A DNA stretch of 64,000 nt from Symbiodinium natans (GCA_905221605.1 CAJNDS010000178.1:1-64000), one strand, 5' to 3'; positions 20,191-31,576 are shown, counted from the first letter of the stretch. Made by a program: numbers and translations. The notes: generated by a model from the sequence alone, not told the origin.

Positions 20191-20739
20191 GTTTAAAGGG
20201 CGTAAGTGCTCAAGTCTTTAGGGCTCAGGACTTAGGGCTTAGGGTTTAGGGTTAAGGCCCTAGGGCTGAAGCAAATTCTTGGCACGACAGAGCCTAGGGC
20301 TTAGGGTCAGGCCTTGAAACTGCGGGCTTAGGGTCTAAGGATCGGCCTCCACCAGAAAGCCTCCACCAGAAATCCTCCACCCTAAGTTGAAGGTATTCAG
20401 GGCTCAGGGCCGGGGCCTATTATCAGGGCGCCGAAGCAACCGCGAAGATCCTGTTCCCCGGATTGCGACCCTAAACCCTAAACCCTAAACCCTAAACCCT
20501 AAACCCTTAAGAGTTTCGGTCCCAAGGGCGTCCAGCTTTCGGCTCCGGATATGGCCCAAAACCCGAATTGGGTTTTGGGGCTTTAGGGATTTTTGGGCAA
20601 GTTAAAGCTTGTTAAGGATTTAGGGTTAGGGGGATTTGGGGTATTGGGGGCTTTAGGGTTTAGGGTTTAGGGTTTAGGGTTTAGGTTTAGGGTTTAGGGT
20701 TTAGGGTTTGGGTTTCATGGCAGCAGGGCTTCGGGTGTG

Positions 20740-20930
20740 GAATGTAGATCCTGGAGCCTGAACCCGAAAGCCGAAGTCCAGAAATCTTTCCCAGAGCCAC
20801 GGTGCATTCGGTGGGTGTGAGGCGGATCACTGTCTTTGAGGGAGACGTGGCTATCCTCATGCTTGGGCGGTTGGCTTGGGCTTTAGGGGCAAAGAGTTGC
20901 GTCTGTGTGCTTTTTGTTTTTTCGTTCTTC
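20740..20930. other. Island open on both strands
   Basis: Minus strand from an ATG reads SPSKTVIRLTPTECTVALG; plus strand reads RRITVFEGDVAILMLG. Either could be an exon; neither has a clear partner. Confidence 0.25.
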
Positions 20931-21057
20931 TTTCGGGGGGGGGGGGGGACCTAAACCCTAAAATGTACGGTATGTGAGGTTGTACTACAGATGCTCTAAA
21001 CCCTGAACCCTACACCCAAAGCCCCACATTCTCTTAACCCTACTTGCTACCAGCAGG

Positions 21058-21138
21058 GACCTTGAAGCAGTTTCGGTGGCAAGAAGTCACGAGCACATTA
21101 CGCCCTCCAAGCCCTTGGCTAGCGAGATCTTGGAATTT
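21058..21138 (+). CDS. Candidate plus-strand exon
   Basis: ACCAGCAG acceptor, then an open frame with DLEAVSVARSHEHITPSKP, ending at GGGGTTTAGGG. Telomeric array as donor side. Unknown product. Confidence 0.35.
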
Positions 21139-21234
21139 GGGGGTTTAGGGTTTAGGGTTTAGGGTTTAGAGTCTAGGGTTTAGGGTTTAGGGTTAGGGCT
21201 TAGGGTTTAGGGCCTGCAACGCTTGTAGATTTAC

Positions 21235-21334
21235 GGGTGATTTTCTAATCAGGGTCTCCTGTTGGATATCCTATAAAGTATGGCACTTTATAGACGGGAC
21301 CCCCAAAAAAGGACCCTAATTTAGAGAACCACCC
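21235..21334 (+). mobile_element. Family D element, well-preserved copy
   Basis: 100 bp. GGGTGATTTTCTAATCAGGG at the left pairs with CCCTAATTTAGAGAACCACCC at the right; an inner hairpin CTATAAAGT/ACTTTATAG fills the middle. No array inside. It lies just outside the large foldback element. Confidence 0.75.
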
Positions 21335-21639
21335 TTCATAAGGGGCTTAGAGCGCATATAGGGCTTAGGGTCCGTTGAGGGTGTGTAGGGCTTAGTGCTT
21401 GTAGATTGAGGTTGTAACCCTGAGCATCGAATATTGATTCCGATCAATACGGTGAAAAACCAGATTGATTTGGCTCTAAAATCAATCTGGCTGGATTGAT
21501 TTTGGACAAATTCCGAATCAATATATTTCCATCGCAAAAACATCCATAAAATCAATATAGCACAGACAGCAAAATCAATATAAAAAATCAACATGGGCAG
21601 CTACCAGACGAAGCTTTTTCCCCTAGCCCTACACCTTTG

Positions 21640-22330
21640 CAAACCCTGAGGCCTAAACCCGTAAATTCCGGACCCTACCCTAAACCCTTAACCCTTTGCA
21701 AAATCCCAAGCCCTCAACAATTAAACCCCGGACCCTACCCTAAACCCTAAACCCTTGCAAGCCTCAAGCCCTAGACACCTAAACTCGGGACCCGGCCCTA
21801 CCCTAAACCCGAAACCCTTTACAAACCCTAAGGCCTAAACCCTGGGAGCCCTAAACCCTTTGCAAACCCCAAGGCCTAAACCCTTAGACCCCGGATCCTA
21901 CCCTAAGCCCTTAACCCTTCGCAAACCCTAAACACTTAAACCCCGGACCCTACCCTAAACCCTTTGCAAACTCAAAACCCTAAACGCTTCAACTTCGGAC
22001 CCTACCCTAAACCCTAAACCCTTTGCATCATACCCCAAGCACACTTAGACCCCGGACTCCACAGTAAACACTAAAACCCCGGACCCTACCCTAAATCCTA
22101 AACCCTTTGCAAACCCCAAACTTAAACCCCGGACCCTATACCCTAAACCTTAAATTCTTTGCAAACCCCAAGCCCTAAACACTTAAACCCCGGACCCTAC
22201 CCTAAAACCCTAAACCCTTTGCAAACCCCAAGCCGTAAACCCTTAAAGACCGGACCCTACCCTATAAACCCTTTGCAAACCTAAAGGCCTAAGCGCTTTA
22301 GAGCCTTTTGCAAGTGAAGCCTTGCAAAGC
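21640..22330 (+). repeat. Tandem CGGACCCTACCCTAAA / TTTGCAAACCCCAAG units
   Basis: About twelve irregular units of roughly 50-60 bp, each combining CCCCGGACCCTACCCTAAACCC with TTTGCAAACCCCAAG. A mirrored counterpart with TTTTGCAAGGCTT is at about 25900-26040. Non-coding. Confidence 0.8.
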
Positions 22331-22860
22331 TCTAAATTCGCGATTATATATATATATACATATATTATTTTAGATAGGAAATAAATTAAGAAGTAAATTA
22401 ATCACGAACTAATGAACGAATATACATATATATATATATAATATTATGCAAAAACTCCCCCCCCCCTCCCCCTCCACCATCCCCTCTCCCCCCCATCCCA
22501 GTCTCAGCCTTTCACGTTTTTTGGTACTCTCCCCCAACCCGCCCCGTCCCCCTCCCCCCGCTCCGTGTTTTTATATACGAAATCAACGTATCTCCTCCCC
22601 CCATCCCCCTGCCCCCGTTTCGTGTTTTATTTACGAATTTGAAATAAATGTAAAATCAAAATGCACCCTCCCCGGCCCACCCACCCCCCCCCCCCTCCCC
22701 GACTGCGCTTTCGTTTCCTCACGAGTCTCCCTCACCCTCCTCCTGTTTCCCTCCCCCCGTCACTGCATTTTTTCAATTTATCTCTTTAACCGTGTCCCAA
22801 TCTACTTTTTCATTTTTTGGAAATCTGTGCTTATTCATTCTTTCATTTTTTTAAGAAAAT
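22330..22860. other. AT microsatellite and C-rich tract, no gene
   Basis: TATATA tracts at 22344-22363 and 22421-22445 enclose AT-rich DNA. Then 22455-22800 is strongly C/T-rich; open frames there are compositional. Confidence 0.7.
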
Positions 22861-23135
22861 GATGAAACATCAGAAATATGCTGAAAAATGATGAAAACCT
22901 GGTTTTTTCATAATATTTCATCATGTTTCATCATGTTTTCCGTTTTTTTTTTGTTTTTAATTTTCGCATTTTTTCGAAAATTTAGAAATATGATGAAATA
23001 TGATGAAACATGATGAAATATGATGAAATCCGGGTTTTTCATCATATTTCATCATATTTCATCATATTTCATCATATTTCATCATATTTCATCATGTTTC
23101 ATCATGTTTCATCATGTTTCATCATGTTTAGTCTT
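22860..23135. repeat. TTTCATCATA hairpin repeats
   Basis: Tandem 10-bp TTTCATCATA/G units on the right pair with (TATGATGAAA)n units on the left (22984-23030). A similar smaller hairpin precedes it (22860-22940). Non-coding. Confidence 0.9.
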
Positions 23136-23455
23136 TTCTGTCTTTTTTCAAAAAATATGAAATATTTTTTAGGGATTCTCCCCTCAAAAAAGTTTTTCAA
23201 ATTTTGCAGTTCATTTTTCAAAAAAAGTCCCCAACATATTTTTTTGATTCCCCCAATTCTTTTTGAAATTTTGCAATTTTGCTTTTTGAAATTTCATTTT
23301 TTGGTAAAAAGGAAAATTCAGAGAAAATAACAAAATAAAAAATATTTGATATATTAGATAAGGAAAATACCAAAACAATAACAAAAAATGAAATCAAAAG
23401 GAAAATTTCCAATAAAACATTTTAAAAATCGAACAAGAAAATAGAACTTGACAAA

Positions 23456-25033
23456 AAACTAAACTTATGAGTTGATTTGGCATGCAGACTCTGGAAAAGT
23501 CTTCTTTATTATTTCTGTGATTTAGGCCGTGATTTGGGCTGTGAGGTGGTGTGTGAATGTTCTGCGATGGATTGCACAAGCTGTGATTTTCCTGTGATGT
23601 TCCTGCGATTTTCCTGTGAGTTGCTTGTCGTTATCCTGTGATTTTCTTGTGATCTCCATGCGACTTTCCTGTGATTTTCCTGTGAATGTCCTGTGAATGT
23701 TCTGTCACTGTGATGTTCCTGCGATTGCCCTGTGATTGCCCTGTGATCTTCCAGTGATTTTCCTGTGATTTTCATGTGTTTCTTCTGCGTGTTCTATGAT
23801 TTTCCTTTGGTTGCTATACAGAAGGTGCAACTCCTGCATCACAGTCCGACTCACGGCCCGCCCGGGTCACAGCCCAAATCGCAGTCCAAATCACAGCGCG
23901 AATCACAGCCCAAATCACAGCCCAAATCACAGCCCGAATCACAGCCAAATCACAGCCCGAATCACAGCCTAAATCACAACCGGAAATCACAGGATTTACA
24001 AGGGGGAGGCTGCGATTTGGGCTGTGATTCGGGCTGTGATTTGGGGCTGTGGTTTGGGCTGTGGTTCGGGCTGTGATTCGGGCTGTGATTCGGGGTTGTG
24101 ATTCCGAGGCCGCAGCCCAAACAGCCCGAATCACAGCCCAAATCACAGCCAGAATCACAGCCCAAATCACAGCCCAAATCACAACCGGAAACCACAGGAT
24201 TTACAAGGGGGAGGCTGCGATTTGGGCTGTGATTCGGGCTGTGATTCGGGCTGTGATTTGGGCTGTGATTTGGGCTGTGATTTGGGGCTGTGGTTTGGGC
24301 TGTGGTCGGGCTGTGATTCGGGCTGTGATTCGGGGTTGTGATTCCGAGGCCGCAGCCCAAATCACAGCCCGAATCACAGCCCAAATCACAACCTGAAATC
24401 ACAGGATTTACAAGGGGGAGGCTGCGATTTGGGCTGTGATTCGGGCTGTGATTTGGGCTGTGATTCGGGCTGTGATTTGGTCTGTGGTTTGGGCTGTGGT
24501 TCGGGCTGTGATTCGGGCTGTGATTCGGGGCTGTGATTCCGAGGCTGCAGCCCAAATCACAGCCCGAATCACAGCCCAAATCACAGCCCGAGTCACAGCC
24601 CAAATCACAGCCGGAAATCACAGGATTTCATTTGGGCTGTGACTCGGGCTGTGACGGCTGTGATCCGGGCTATGTACAGTCACACAAATAGTCTACACAA
24701 AACGATCTACAACGTGAAGTCTAGAGTCTAGAGTTTCTGCTGCAGAGAAGCACAGGATAATCACAGAATAATCACAGGAGAATCACATGAGAATCACAGG
24801 AACATCGCAGAAAAGCCACAGACAAATCGCAGAACAAGCACAGGACGATCACAGGAACATCGCAAGAACGTCACACACAAATTACAGAACAATCACAGCA
24901 TAATCACAGAGGTTCAGCCGCTCACAGAAAAATCGCACAAGACTTCACAGACTGAATCACACCAAGAATCACTGAAATAAATATTTTATCATATCACAGG
25001 ATTTGTATGGATCTCAACTCATAAAACTAAACC
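23456..25033. mobile_element. Nested 1.6-kb foldback element
   Basis: Ends ACTAAACTTATGAGTTGA and TCAACTCATAAAACTAAACC are inverted repeats. Both arms are built of short tandem units: GTGATTTTCCT-type at 23510-23800 and AGGAAAATCAC-type at 24740-25000. The centre (23830-24660) holds about four copies of a 203-222 bp unit that is itself a hairpin of GGCTGTGATTYGG and CCRAATCACAGCC repeats. Arms of short tandem repeats are the hallmark of Foldback-type elements. Confidence 0.8.
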
Positions 25034-26269
25034 AAAAAATGAAAGCAAGCAAAGAAGAAAATAAACAAAACAAAGTATTGGGATTGCACGGGTTCAGGGT
25101 TCTGGGTTTAGGGTTCAAAGCCCAGGGCTAGGGTTTCAAGGATTAGGGTTTTGGGGGTTGAGGTTTAGGTTTAGGGTTTTCGGTTTAGGGTTGAAGGCTT
25201 AGGGCCTAAGGTTAGGGTTTCAAGGATTCGGCTTCAGGGTTTAAGGTTGAGGCGTCGAGGCTTAAGGTTTAGGGTTTTGGAGTTTTGGGCTTAGGGTTGG
25301 AGGCTTTGGATCGAGGGTTAGGGTTTCAAGGATCAAGGTTCAGGGTTCAAGGTTTTGGGGTTGAGGCTTAGGGTTTTGGGTTTTGGGTTTTGGGTTCAAT
25401 GCTGAGCAAGGATTAAGGATAAGGGTTCAGGGTTTAAGGTTTAGGGGTTGAGGCTTAGGGTTTTGGATTTGGAGTTCAGGGTTTAAGGTCTAGGGTTTAA
25501 GGCTTAGGGGTTCAGGCTTCCGGTTCAAGGTTTAGGGTTTAGGGTTTAGGGTTTAAAGCTTCGGGGCTAGGGTTTTGGGTTCAGGGCTCAAGCTTCAGGG
25601 TCTAGGGTTTCAAGGTTTAGGGCCGAGGGTAGGGTTTCGGATTTGAAGGTTAGGTTTAGGGTTTAGGGTTTAAAACTGAGGGATTAGGGTTTCGGCTTCA
25701 GGGTTTAAGCAGAAGGCTAAATCCCTAAACCCTGAACCAGCTTGGGTTTAGGGTTTGAAGTTGGGTTCAGGGTTTAAGGTTTAAGGCTTAAAGCTTAGGG
25801 CCAAGGGGTTCAGGCTTCCGGTTCAAGGTTTAGGGTTTAAAGCTTCGGGATTAGGGCTGTGGGTTCAGGGCTCAAGGTTTAGGGGCCTAGGGTTTCAAGG
25901 TTTGGGGCTTATAGGTTTGGGGCTTGAAGGTTGTGGCCTTGTGCCTGGCCTCTCCTCTTCCTCCCATGAACCTTTTGCAAGGCTTCTTTCACCAAAGCAA
26001 CCTTTTGCAAGGCTTTGACTTTGAAGAGACAAAACACAGCCGGCCATGCTTTCTCAAATCAAGCTTGAAATCAATACATAACAACAACCGAAATCAATAT
26101 ACAAAATCAATATATGAAATCAATATGACCACCTCAAAAAATCAATATGGCCCAGATTGATTTTTTCAATACAAAACGCAAAAAATCAAAATCAATATGA
26201 AAATGTAGTTTTAGATTGATTGGAATCAATTATCGATGCTCAGGGAAGGTTCAGTTTGGGCTTCTACTG

Positions 26270-27000
26270 CCGCGCCATGAGGGTTCAGAAGGGTCTAGGC
26301 CTAATTGAGGGTTTAGGGTTTAGGGTTTAGGGCTTGAGGGTCTAGAGCTTAGGGTTTAGGGCTTTAGGGCTGTAGTTTTGGCTCATACGGGCTGGGCTTC
26401 CGTGCTACCTCCCCCCCCGTCTACACTACCCCCCCGTACGTTCCCCCCTTAAATAAACTTAACTAGGCTTAATTATCCCCTAAACCCTAAACCCTAAACC
26501 CTAAAACCCTAAACCCCAAACCCTAAACCCGGGTACTCTAGACCGGGGGGGGGGGGGGAAGGAGAGGAACCCACGAGTTCAAGGTTTGGGTGTCGTCGTA
26601 GGTACCGCAACTGGACTTTGGCATGCTTGGGCCCCCAGGTAAACCCAAAAACCTCGAGCCCTGAGGCCATAAACACCATGAACCGTAACCCTAAACCCTA
26701 AACCCTAAACCCTAAACCCTAAACCCTAAACCCAAAACCCTGAACCCTGAACCCTAAACCCTACACCCTAAACCCTGAACCCTGAACCCTGACACCCCAA
26801 ACCCTAAACTGAAACCTAAACCCTACACCAGGATACCATTGTTGACCTAGATAACACCTCATCCCCCAGAACAAAGCCGCAAGAATTGGGCAAAGCTTGA
26901 GGTTTAGGGCTAAACCCTAACCCTAAACCCTAAACCCTAAACCCTAAACCCTAAACCCTAAACCCTAAACCCTAAACCCCTTATTTACTGGCCCAGCAGC
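26270..27000. repeat. Arrays and degenerate repeats between foldback and exons
   Basis: Outside the family B element this stretch is TTTAGGG (26305-26360), CCCTAAA (26690-26830) and CCCTAAA (26915-26980) tracts with short unique pieces. No gene seen. Confidence 0.6.
26393..26573 (+). mobile_element. Family B element, copy 2
   Basis: C-rich left arm (TGGGCTTCC, ACTACCCCCCC, GTTCCCCCC), interior CTTAACTAGGCTTAATTATCC, CCCTAAA array (26478-26530), then GACCGGGGGGGGG and AGGAACCCA. The array has the same position and orientation as in copy 1. Confidence 0.65.
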
Positions 27001-27658
27001 GGTAATGTGCAATATCCTCAGCTCTTCATCCTCGGGCCGCTCCACCTGTGGCTCAGGGGCTTAGGGTGTAGGGTTACAGGGTCTAGGGCACCTGAACCCT
27101 TTAGGGTTTAGGGTTTAGGGTTATTGGGTTATAGGGTTATTGGGGTATAGGGTTACAGGGTTGGAGGGTTACAGGGTTAGAGGGTTAGAGGGTTAGAGGG
27201 TAATAGGGTTATATGGTTCTAGGGTCCTAGGGTTATAGGGTTATAAACAGGGTTTAGGGTTTCGGGCTTCGGGTTTAGGGTAACCTAGGAAAAAATAGGT
27301 GCCTTTTTGGTCTAACGGGTTTATAAGAGTACCCCCCCCCCCCCCCAAAAAAAAAAAAAAAAAAAGGGGGGGACCAAGGGTCTACAGTACTAAGCCCCCT
27401 TTTCATGCGCCAGCATGTCCACCGTCGTGCTCCCGGTGTGCGCGATGTAGACAAGGGCCGCGTGCCCATGAGCCATGCAAGCCGCTATGTGTAGCCTCGG
27501 TGGATGAAACCCGTCAAGCAGCTTCGAACGAAAGATCCTTAAACCCTAAACCCTAAACCCTAAACCCTAAACCCTAAACCCTAATTAAACCCTTCCTCTC
27601 GGCCAAGCGTTCTCCATCTGATCCGCCAAGTGGCGGTCGTAAGGTACAAGCGGGGCAC
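26990..27658 (-). CDS. Candidate minus-strand exons, two possible gene ends
   Basis: Islands 27658-27592 (LVPYDRHLADQMENAWPRG) and 27538-27390 (FHPPRLHIAACMAHGHA, LVYIAHTGSTTVDMLAHE, stop TAG) look like the last two exons of one gene. A further island 27058-27000 (QVERPEDEELRILHITA, followed by a CCA|GTAAAT donor) belongs to another. No family recognised. Confidence 0.4.
27121..27245 (+). repeat. GGGTTATA / GGGTTAGA variant arrays
   Basis: Blocks of TTATAGGG, TTACAGGG and TTAGAGGG 8-bp units in succession, each locally homogenised. Confidence 0.85.
27331..27367 (+). repeat. C16-A19-G homopolymer block
   Basis: C run, A run and a short G run in direct succession. Confidence 0.9.
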
Positions 27659-27839
27659 GTTAACCCTAAACCCTGAACACTAAACCCTAGGAACACTTAG
27701 AAGCTCGTTTGACGTGATAAGTCTACTTAGCATCCCCGAAAAAAGCCTATCAGAATCCCCATAACCCACCTTACTGACCCCACTTGCAAAGCCCAAAGGG
27801 CTCCAAGCAAGGTAGTTGGGGTTTGCTAAGGTTTAGGGT

Positions 27840-28015
27840 TTAGGGTTTAGGGTTTTGGGGGGTTTTGGGGGGTTTAGGGGGTTTAGGGGGTTTAGGGGGT
27901 TTAGGGTTTAGGGTTTAAGGTTTTGGGGGGTTTTGGGGGGTTTTGGGGGGTTTTGGGGGGTTTTGGGGGGTTTTAGGGGGTTTAGGGGGTTTAGGGGGTT
28001 TAGGGTTTAAGGTTC
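27840..28015 (+). repeat. GGGGGGTTTT and GGGGGTTTA arrays
   Basis: Ten-base TTTTGGGGGG units alternate with TTTAGGGGG units. Related TTTAGGGGG array at 29035-29270. Confidence 0.9.
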
Positions 28016-28337
28016 CGAAGAGGGCTTTGGGAACTGCAACTCGAGACTAAGAGACTTAAATCTCCAATAACCAAAGAAGAGAAAAGGCTAAGCTTTAGAA
28101 TTCTTGCTACGGTGCATACGGAAACCCCATATAAAGTTGAAACGTTGAACTATATGAGGGTCTCAGAAATTAGGGGTACCTTATTGGGTCCGCATGATAA
28201 GGGAATCCTGCTAATTGGGGGTTGAAATTAGACCCCCCCCCTTGTTTACAACCCCCATATTATTGGCTAAGTAGGGATAGGGTTTCGGGTTTCGGGTTCA
28301 GGGTCTCCCTCGCTCCCACCTGGATTTTCAACGCAGC

Positions 28338-28721
28338 TTGGCGCAAGAAAGCTTCAACCGTAAGTTCACTAGTGTTCAGGGTTTAGGGTTAAACGGTTTA
28401 GGGTCCTTCACATGGATTTGTTTGCACCGAAATGCCCGAAGTGGAAATTTTGGCTGGGGTGTCCAAGAGCATGCGGATCAGGGGCAAGCAAGCAACCAGT
28501 TCAACAGAGCAAAGCAACAGTCCGGCAACGGAGCAACGTGGGCTCGTGGGAGATACCCCACAGCACTTAGCTTTCATAGTGACCAGCTAAACTGGCGACA
28601 AAAGAGGTCATATTACGGCTTAGAACCCGAAAAAACACGAAGTGTTCTTGAATACACTCGTCTCGGGCTGTCCACGCCGTCCCTGGCCCCGAATCTGCTC
28701 ACCAGAACATGTACTACGTAA
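28338..28721 (+). CDS. Open frame of 127 codons, doubtful
   Basis: Uninterrupted frame with non-repeat sequence in its second half (SYYGLEPEKTRSVLEYTRL). No splice context or family resemblance; the first part crosses a TTTAGGG tract. Confidence 0.2.
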   Translation: MAQESFNRKFTSVQGLGLNGLGSFTWICLHRNARSGNFGWGVQEHADQGQASNQFNRAKQQSGNGATWARGRYPTALSFHSDQLNWRQKRSYYGLEPEKTRSVLEYTRLGLSTPSLAPNLLTRTCTT

Positions 28722-28892
28722 ACCCCAACTAAACCCACTGAACCCCCTAAGGCCCCCAAACCCCCAAACCTCCTACACCCCCTAAACCCCCTATACCCCC
28801 TAAGCTCCCGAAGCCCCTAACCCTAAACCCTAAACCCTAAGCCCTAAACCCTAAGCCCTAAACCCTAAACCCTAAACCCTAAACCCTACATG

Positions 28893-28961
28893 CAAGCGCC
28901 TCGAGGAAACTTCCCGGCTTGAAGCCCTTCGAGAGCGTGATGCCCTGTCAGGCGCCGAGCT
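28893..28961 (+). CDS. Candidate C-terminal exon, coiled coil
   Basis: ACATGCAAG, then LEETSRLEALRERDALSG and TAG at the array edge. Helical and charged. Preceded by CCCTAAA units, followed by TTTAGGG. Confidence 0.4.
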
Positions 28962-29460
28962 TTAGGGACCACAAGGTTTAGGGTTTAGGGTTTAGGGTTT
29001 AGCAAGGTTTAGGGTTTAGGGTTTAGGGTTAGGGGTTTAGGGGGTTTAGGGGGTTTAGGGGGTTTAGGGGGTTTAGGGGGGTTTAGGGGGTTTAGGGGGG
29101 TTTAGGGGGGTTTAGGGGTTTGGGGGGTTTAGGGGGTTTATGGGGTTTAGGGGGTTTGGGGGGTTTGGGGGGTTTAGGGGGTTTAGCTTAGGGGGTTTTA
29201 GGGGGTTTAGGGGGTTTAGGGGGTTTAGGGGCTTTGGGGGGTTTAGGGGGTTTAGGAGGGTTTAGGGTTCGGGGGTTTAGGGTTAAGTACACCCCCCCCT
29301 CCAGATTAAAGGACAAAGCTTGCACAGGCCCACATAGTCCCTCGAGAATCTGATAGGAGCCAGGGTGTTGCTTCTTAGGGTTTAGGGTTTAGGGTTTAGG
29401 GTTGAGGGTTTAGGGTTCCCAGAAGGACACCCAACATATACACCCACATGTAGATATCTG

Positions 29461-30197
29461 TGTTTGGGGTTGCTGGTGACTTCAAGTTGGTGCCAGACAA
29501 GCTTTTTGGGTTTAGGGTTTAGGGTTTAGGGTTTAGGGTTTAGCCCGGAAGGGGGGGGAGGGGGGGGGGGGGTTGGGGGCGCGGAGGGAGAGGGTGGGGG
29601 CAGAAGGGTGGGGGCGGCCCGCCCGCCGCCAGAAAACCCCACAACCTAAACCCGCAAGCCCCGATCCTCAACCCCAAGACTTCCCCCAAAACAAAAACAA
29701 GCCGAACCCGAAAAACCACAAAACCCAAACAAGAACACAAAAAGCCTTAAAAGCCCCTTAAAAAAAAAAAGAAAAACCTGAACCCTGCGGTTCGGCGTAT
29801 TTGCCTTGGAGCGAGCCGACCAAGCGATTTGTGCAAACCTGGAGGATTTCGGGTTTAGGGTTTGGGGGTTTGGTTTAGGGTTTAGGGTTTCGCGTTTTGG
29901 GGTTCAGGAGTTTAGGGGTTAACCCTAAAAGCCGTCTTAACCCGACAACCCCCCAAAACCCTAAAACCCCAATCCCTCAAATCCCCAAGTCCCTAAAACC
30001 CGTAAAATCCCCCCCCCCCCCCCAAATCCCTGAAAACATCCTTCGAACCCCGAAAATCCCGAAAACCCTAAACCCTAAACCCTAAACCCTAAACCCTGAA
30101 AAGCTCGGATGAGCCCTAAAGTTGGCCCGCAAGGGCCCAGAGTCCCCCAAAAATCCCCGGACGGCCTCTGAGCCAGATTCTCAACTTCCAAGTCCCT
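29461..30197 (+). CDS. Candidate plus-strand exons
   Basis: Islands 29464-29511 (VAGDFKLVPDKLFG, donor GGTTTAGG), 29797-29856 (VFALERADQAICANLED) and 30118-30197 (ARKGPESPKNPRTASEP then a stop, or an alternative open frame to a GTTTGGGG donor). Between them are arrays and a low-complexity A/C-rich stretch. Joining not resolved. Confidence 0.3.
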
Positions 30198-30560
30198 AAA
30201 CCTGTTTGGGGTTTAGGGTTTAGGGTTTAGGGTTTAGGGTTTAGGGTTTAGGGTTATGGAAACCAAGGTTCGCTTAAATCAGCGAAGCCTCGGGTTGCGC
30301 ATACAGAACCGAACCCTATAGTACTTACTACTCTTACTACTTGTACCTGAGTTCTCTAGTGGCAGAGGTCCGCCTTTCAGTTTCGAAGGGGGTTCATGAA
30401 CCCTAAACCCTAAACCCTAAACCCTAAACCTTAAACCCTAAACCCTTAAACCCCCCCCCCCCCCCCCCGAACCCTAACTCCCCAACATGCGGCACCAAAC
30501 ACCCTTCATTGAGCCTTGCTTAGCCCACATGGGGTTTAGGGTTTAGGGTTTAGGGTTTAG

Positions 30561-31399
30561 GAGCCCGAAGCACGAAGCGCCCCCCAAGTGCTTCTTGCTT
30601 GCCGCCGGGGTGCCTACTGCTGAAGCTGTGGCTAACCTTCAGGGTTTAGGGTTTAGGGTTGAGGGTTTAGGGTTCAGGGTTCAGGGTTCAGGGCTTAGGC
30701 TTTAAAGGGACTTGTCTGTTTCCAGGCGGAAGACCGTGGCTAGACGCCGGGATCGAATCAAGACTGCGCAGCCAAACAAGCTACAGGTTTGCCCTGACAC
30801 TAGTAAGGTGCGCCGGTTCGGGCTGGAATCTTTGGAAGAGCCGAATAAACTTAGGGTTTAGGACTCAGGGTTCAGCGTTACCAGCATAATAAGGCTTTAA
30901 GGGACCCTGAACCCTAAACCATAACATTCATGCCTGTGTGACATGCACTTGCGGCCTGGCTAGTAGCTACACGTTTAGGGTTTAGAGTTTAGGGTTTCGG
31001 GTTTTGCGGGCGTGGACTGTAGGCATACCCCGGTTAAGATGCATGCAAGACCACAAAGGCTACCAACGAACCGTCAAAAGCCCCAAACCCTACTAACTAC
31101 CCGTGAAACATTGACATGAACCACCATGAACCACTGAGTCGAGAAATTTGGAACCGATGAGAACTGTCGCCCTTTCACTCACCCCCCCCCCTCCCCTATT
31201 CAGGGTTTGGGATCTTCGGGGCATACGCATAAACCCTAAACCCTAAACCCTAAACCCTAAACCCTAAACCCCAATTTGAATTGGCAACTTCTGGAGTACC
31301 ATCCAGAACTCGCCGGAAACAAGCAGCGGACAACACAACCTAAACCCTACACCCTGGCGCGCGGAAGAAAACCCATTGCCGGTGCTTGGAATACCCTAA
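30561..31399 (+). CDS. Unknown protein, last 3 exons
   Basis: Exons 30561-30643, 30726-30786 and 31297-31399 (stop TAA), joining in phases 1 and 2. Acceptors TTTAG, CCAG and GGAG; donors GTTTAGGG and GTTTGCCC. Sequence includes CFLLAAGVPTAEAVANLQ, GRPWLDAGIESRLRSQTS and TIQNSPETSSGQHN. The first exon is bounded on both sides by telomeric repeat, which supplies the acceptor TTTAG and the donor GTTTAG. The upstream part was not found. Confidence 0.45.
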
Positions 31400-31423
31400 A
31401 CCCTAAACTATGGCCCCTGTAAG

Positions 31424-31576
31424 AGCCTGTATTCTCGCGGAAGGAAGCCTGATTCATGGAACCAAATATAGAGGGGCCTTAGGAATTAGAACAGGGCTTT
31501 GGGGGTCATGATAGAATAGCTATAAAGGGACCGGAAGGGAATACGATTTGTAATTATTCCGACCCCTACAGTACCC
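31424..31576 (+). mobile_element. Family E element, copy 2
   Basis: AGAACAGGGCTTTGGGGGTC, AAAGGGACC, AAGGGAAT and GACCCCTA aligned with the copy at 4532. Flanks GCCTGTATTCTC also match. Confidence 0.65.

Larger units (their letters stand above)
21418..26245. mobile_element. 4.8-kb foldback element
   Basis: The left end CCCTGAGCATCGA at 21418 and its reverse complement at 26233-26245 begin terminal inverted repeats that agree at about 28 of the first 31 positions (then TTGATTCC.ATCAAT). Each arm continues for about 180 bp as short repeats of AAATCAATAT / ATTGATTT type. Inside the arms come mirrored degenerate telomere-like regions (21.6-22.3 and 25.1-25.9 kb), then an AT-rich core, hairpin repeats and a nested foldback. 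No transposase frame was seen, so it is non-autonomous. No clear target duplication. Confidence 0.8.

Noticed and set aside
23765-24642. Open frames rich in ITAQ, HSPN or GCDLGCDS
   Set aside because: Periodic translations of the CAAATCACAGCC hairpin satellite; no independent coding signal.
23510-25000. CRISPR-like array
   Set aside because: Units are 10-12 bp, imperfect and palindromic, without unique spacers, in a eukaryotic setting.
26380-26401. Relict dinoflagellate spliced-leader sequence
   Set aside because: TTTTGGCTCA matches ten bases of the leader and GTAG precedes it, but three bases are missing, the end differs and no gene follows. Chance is a fair explanation.
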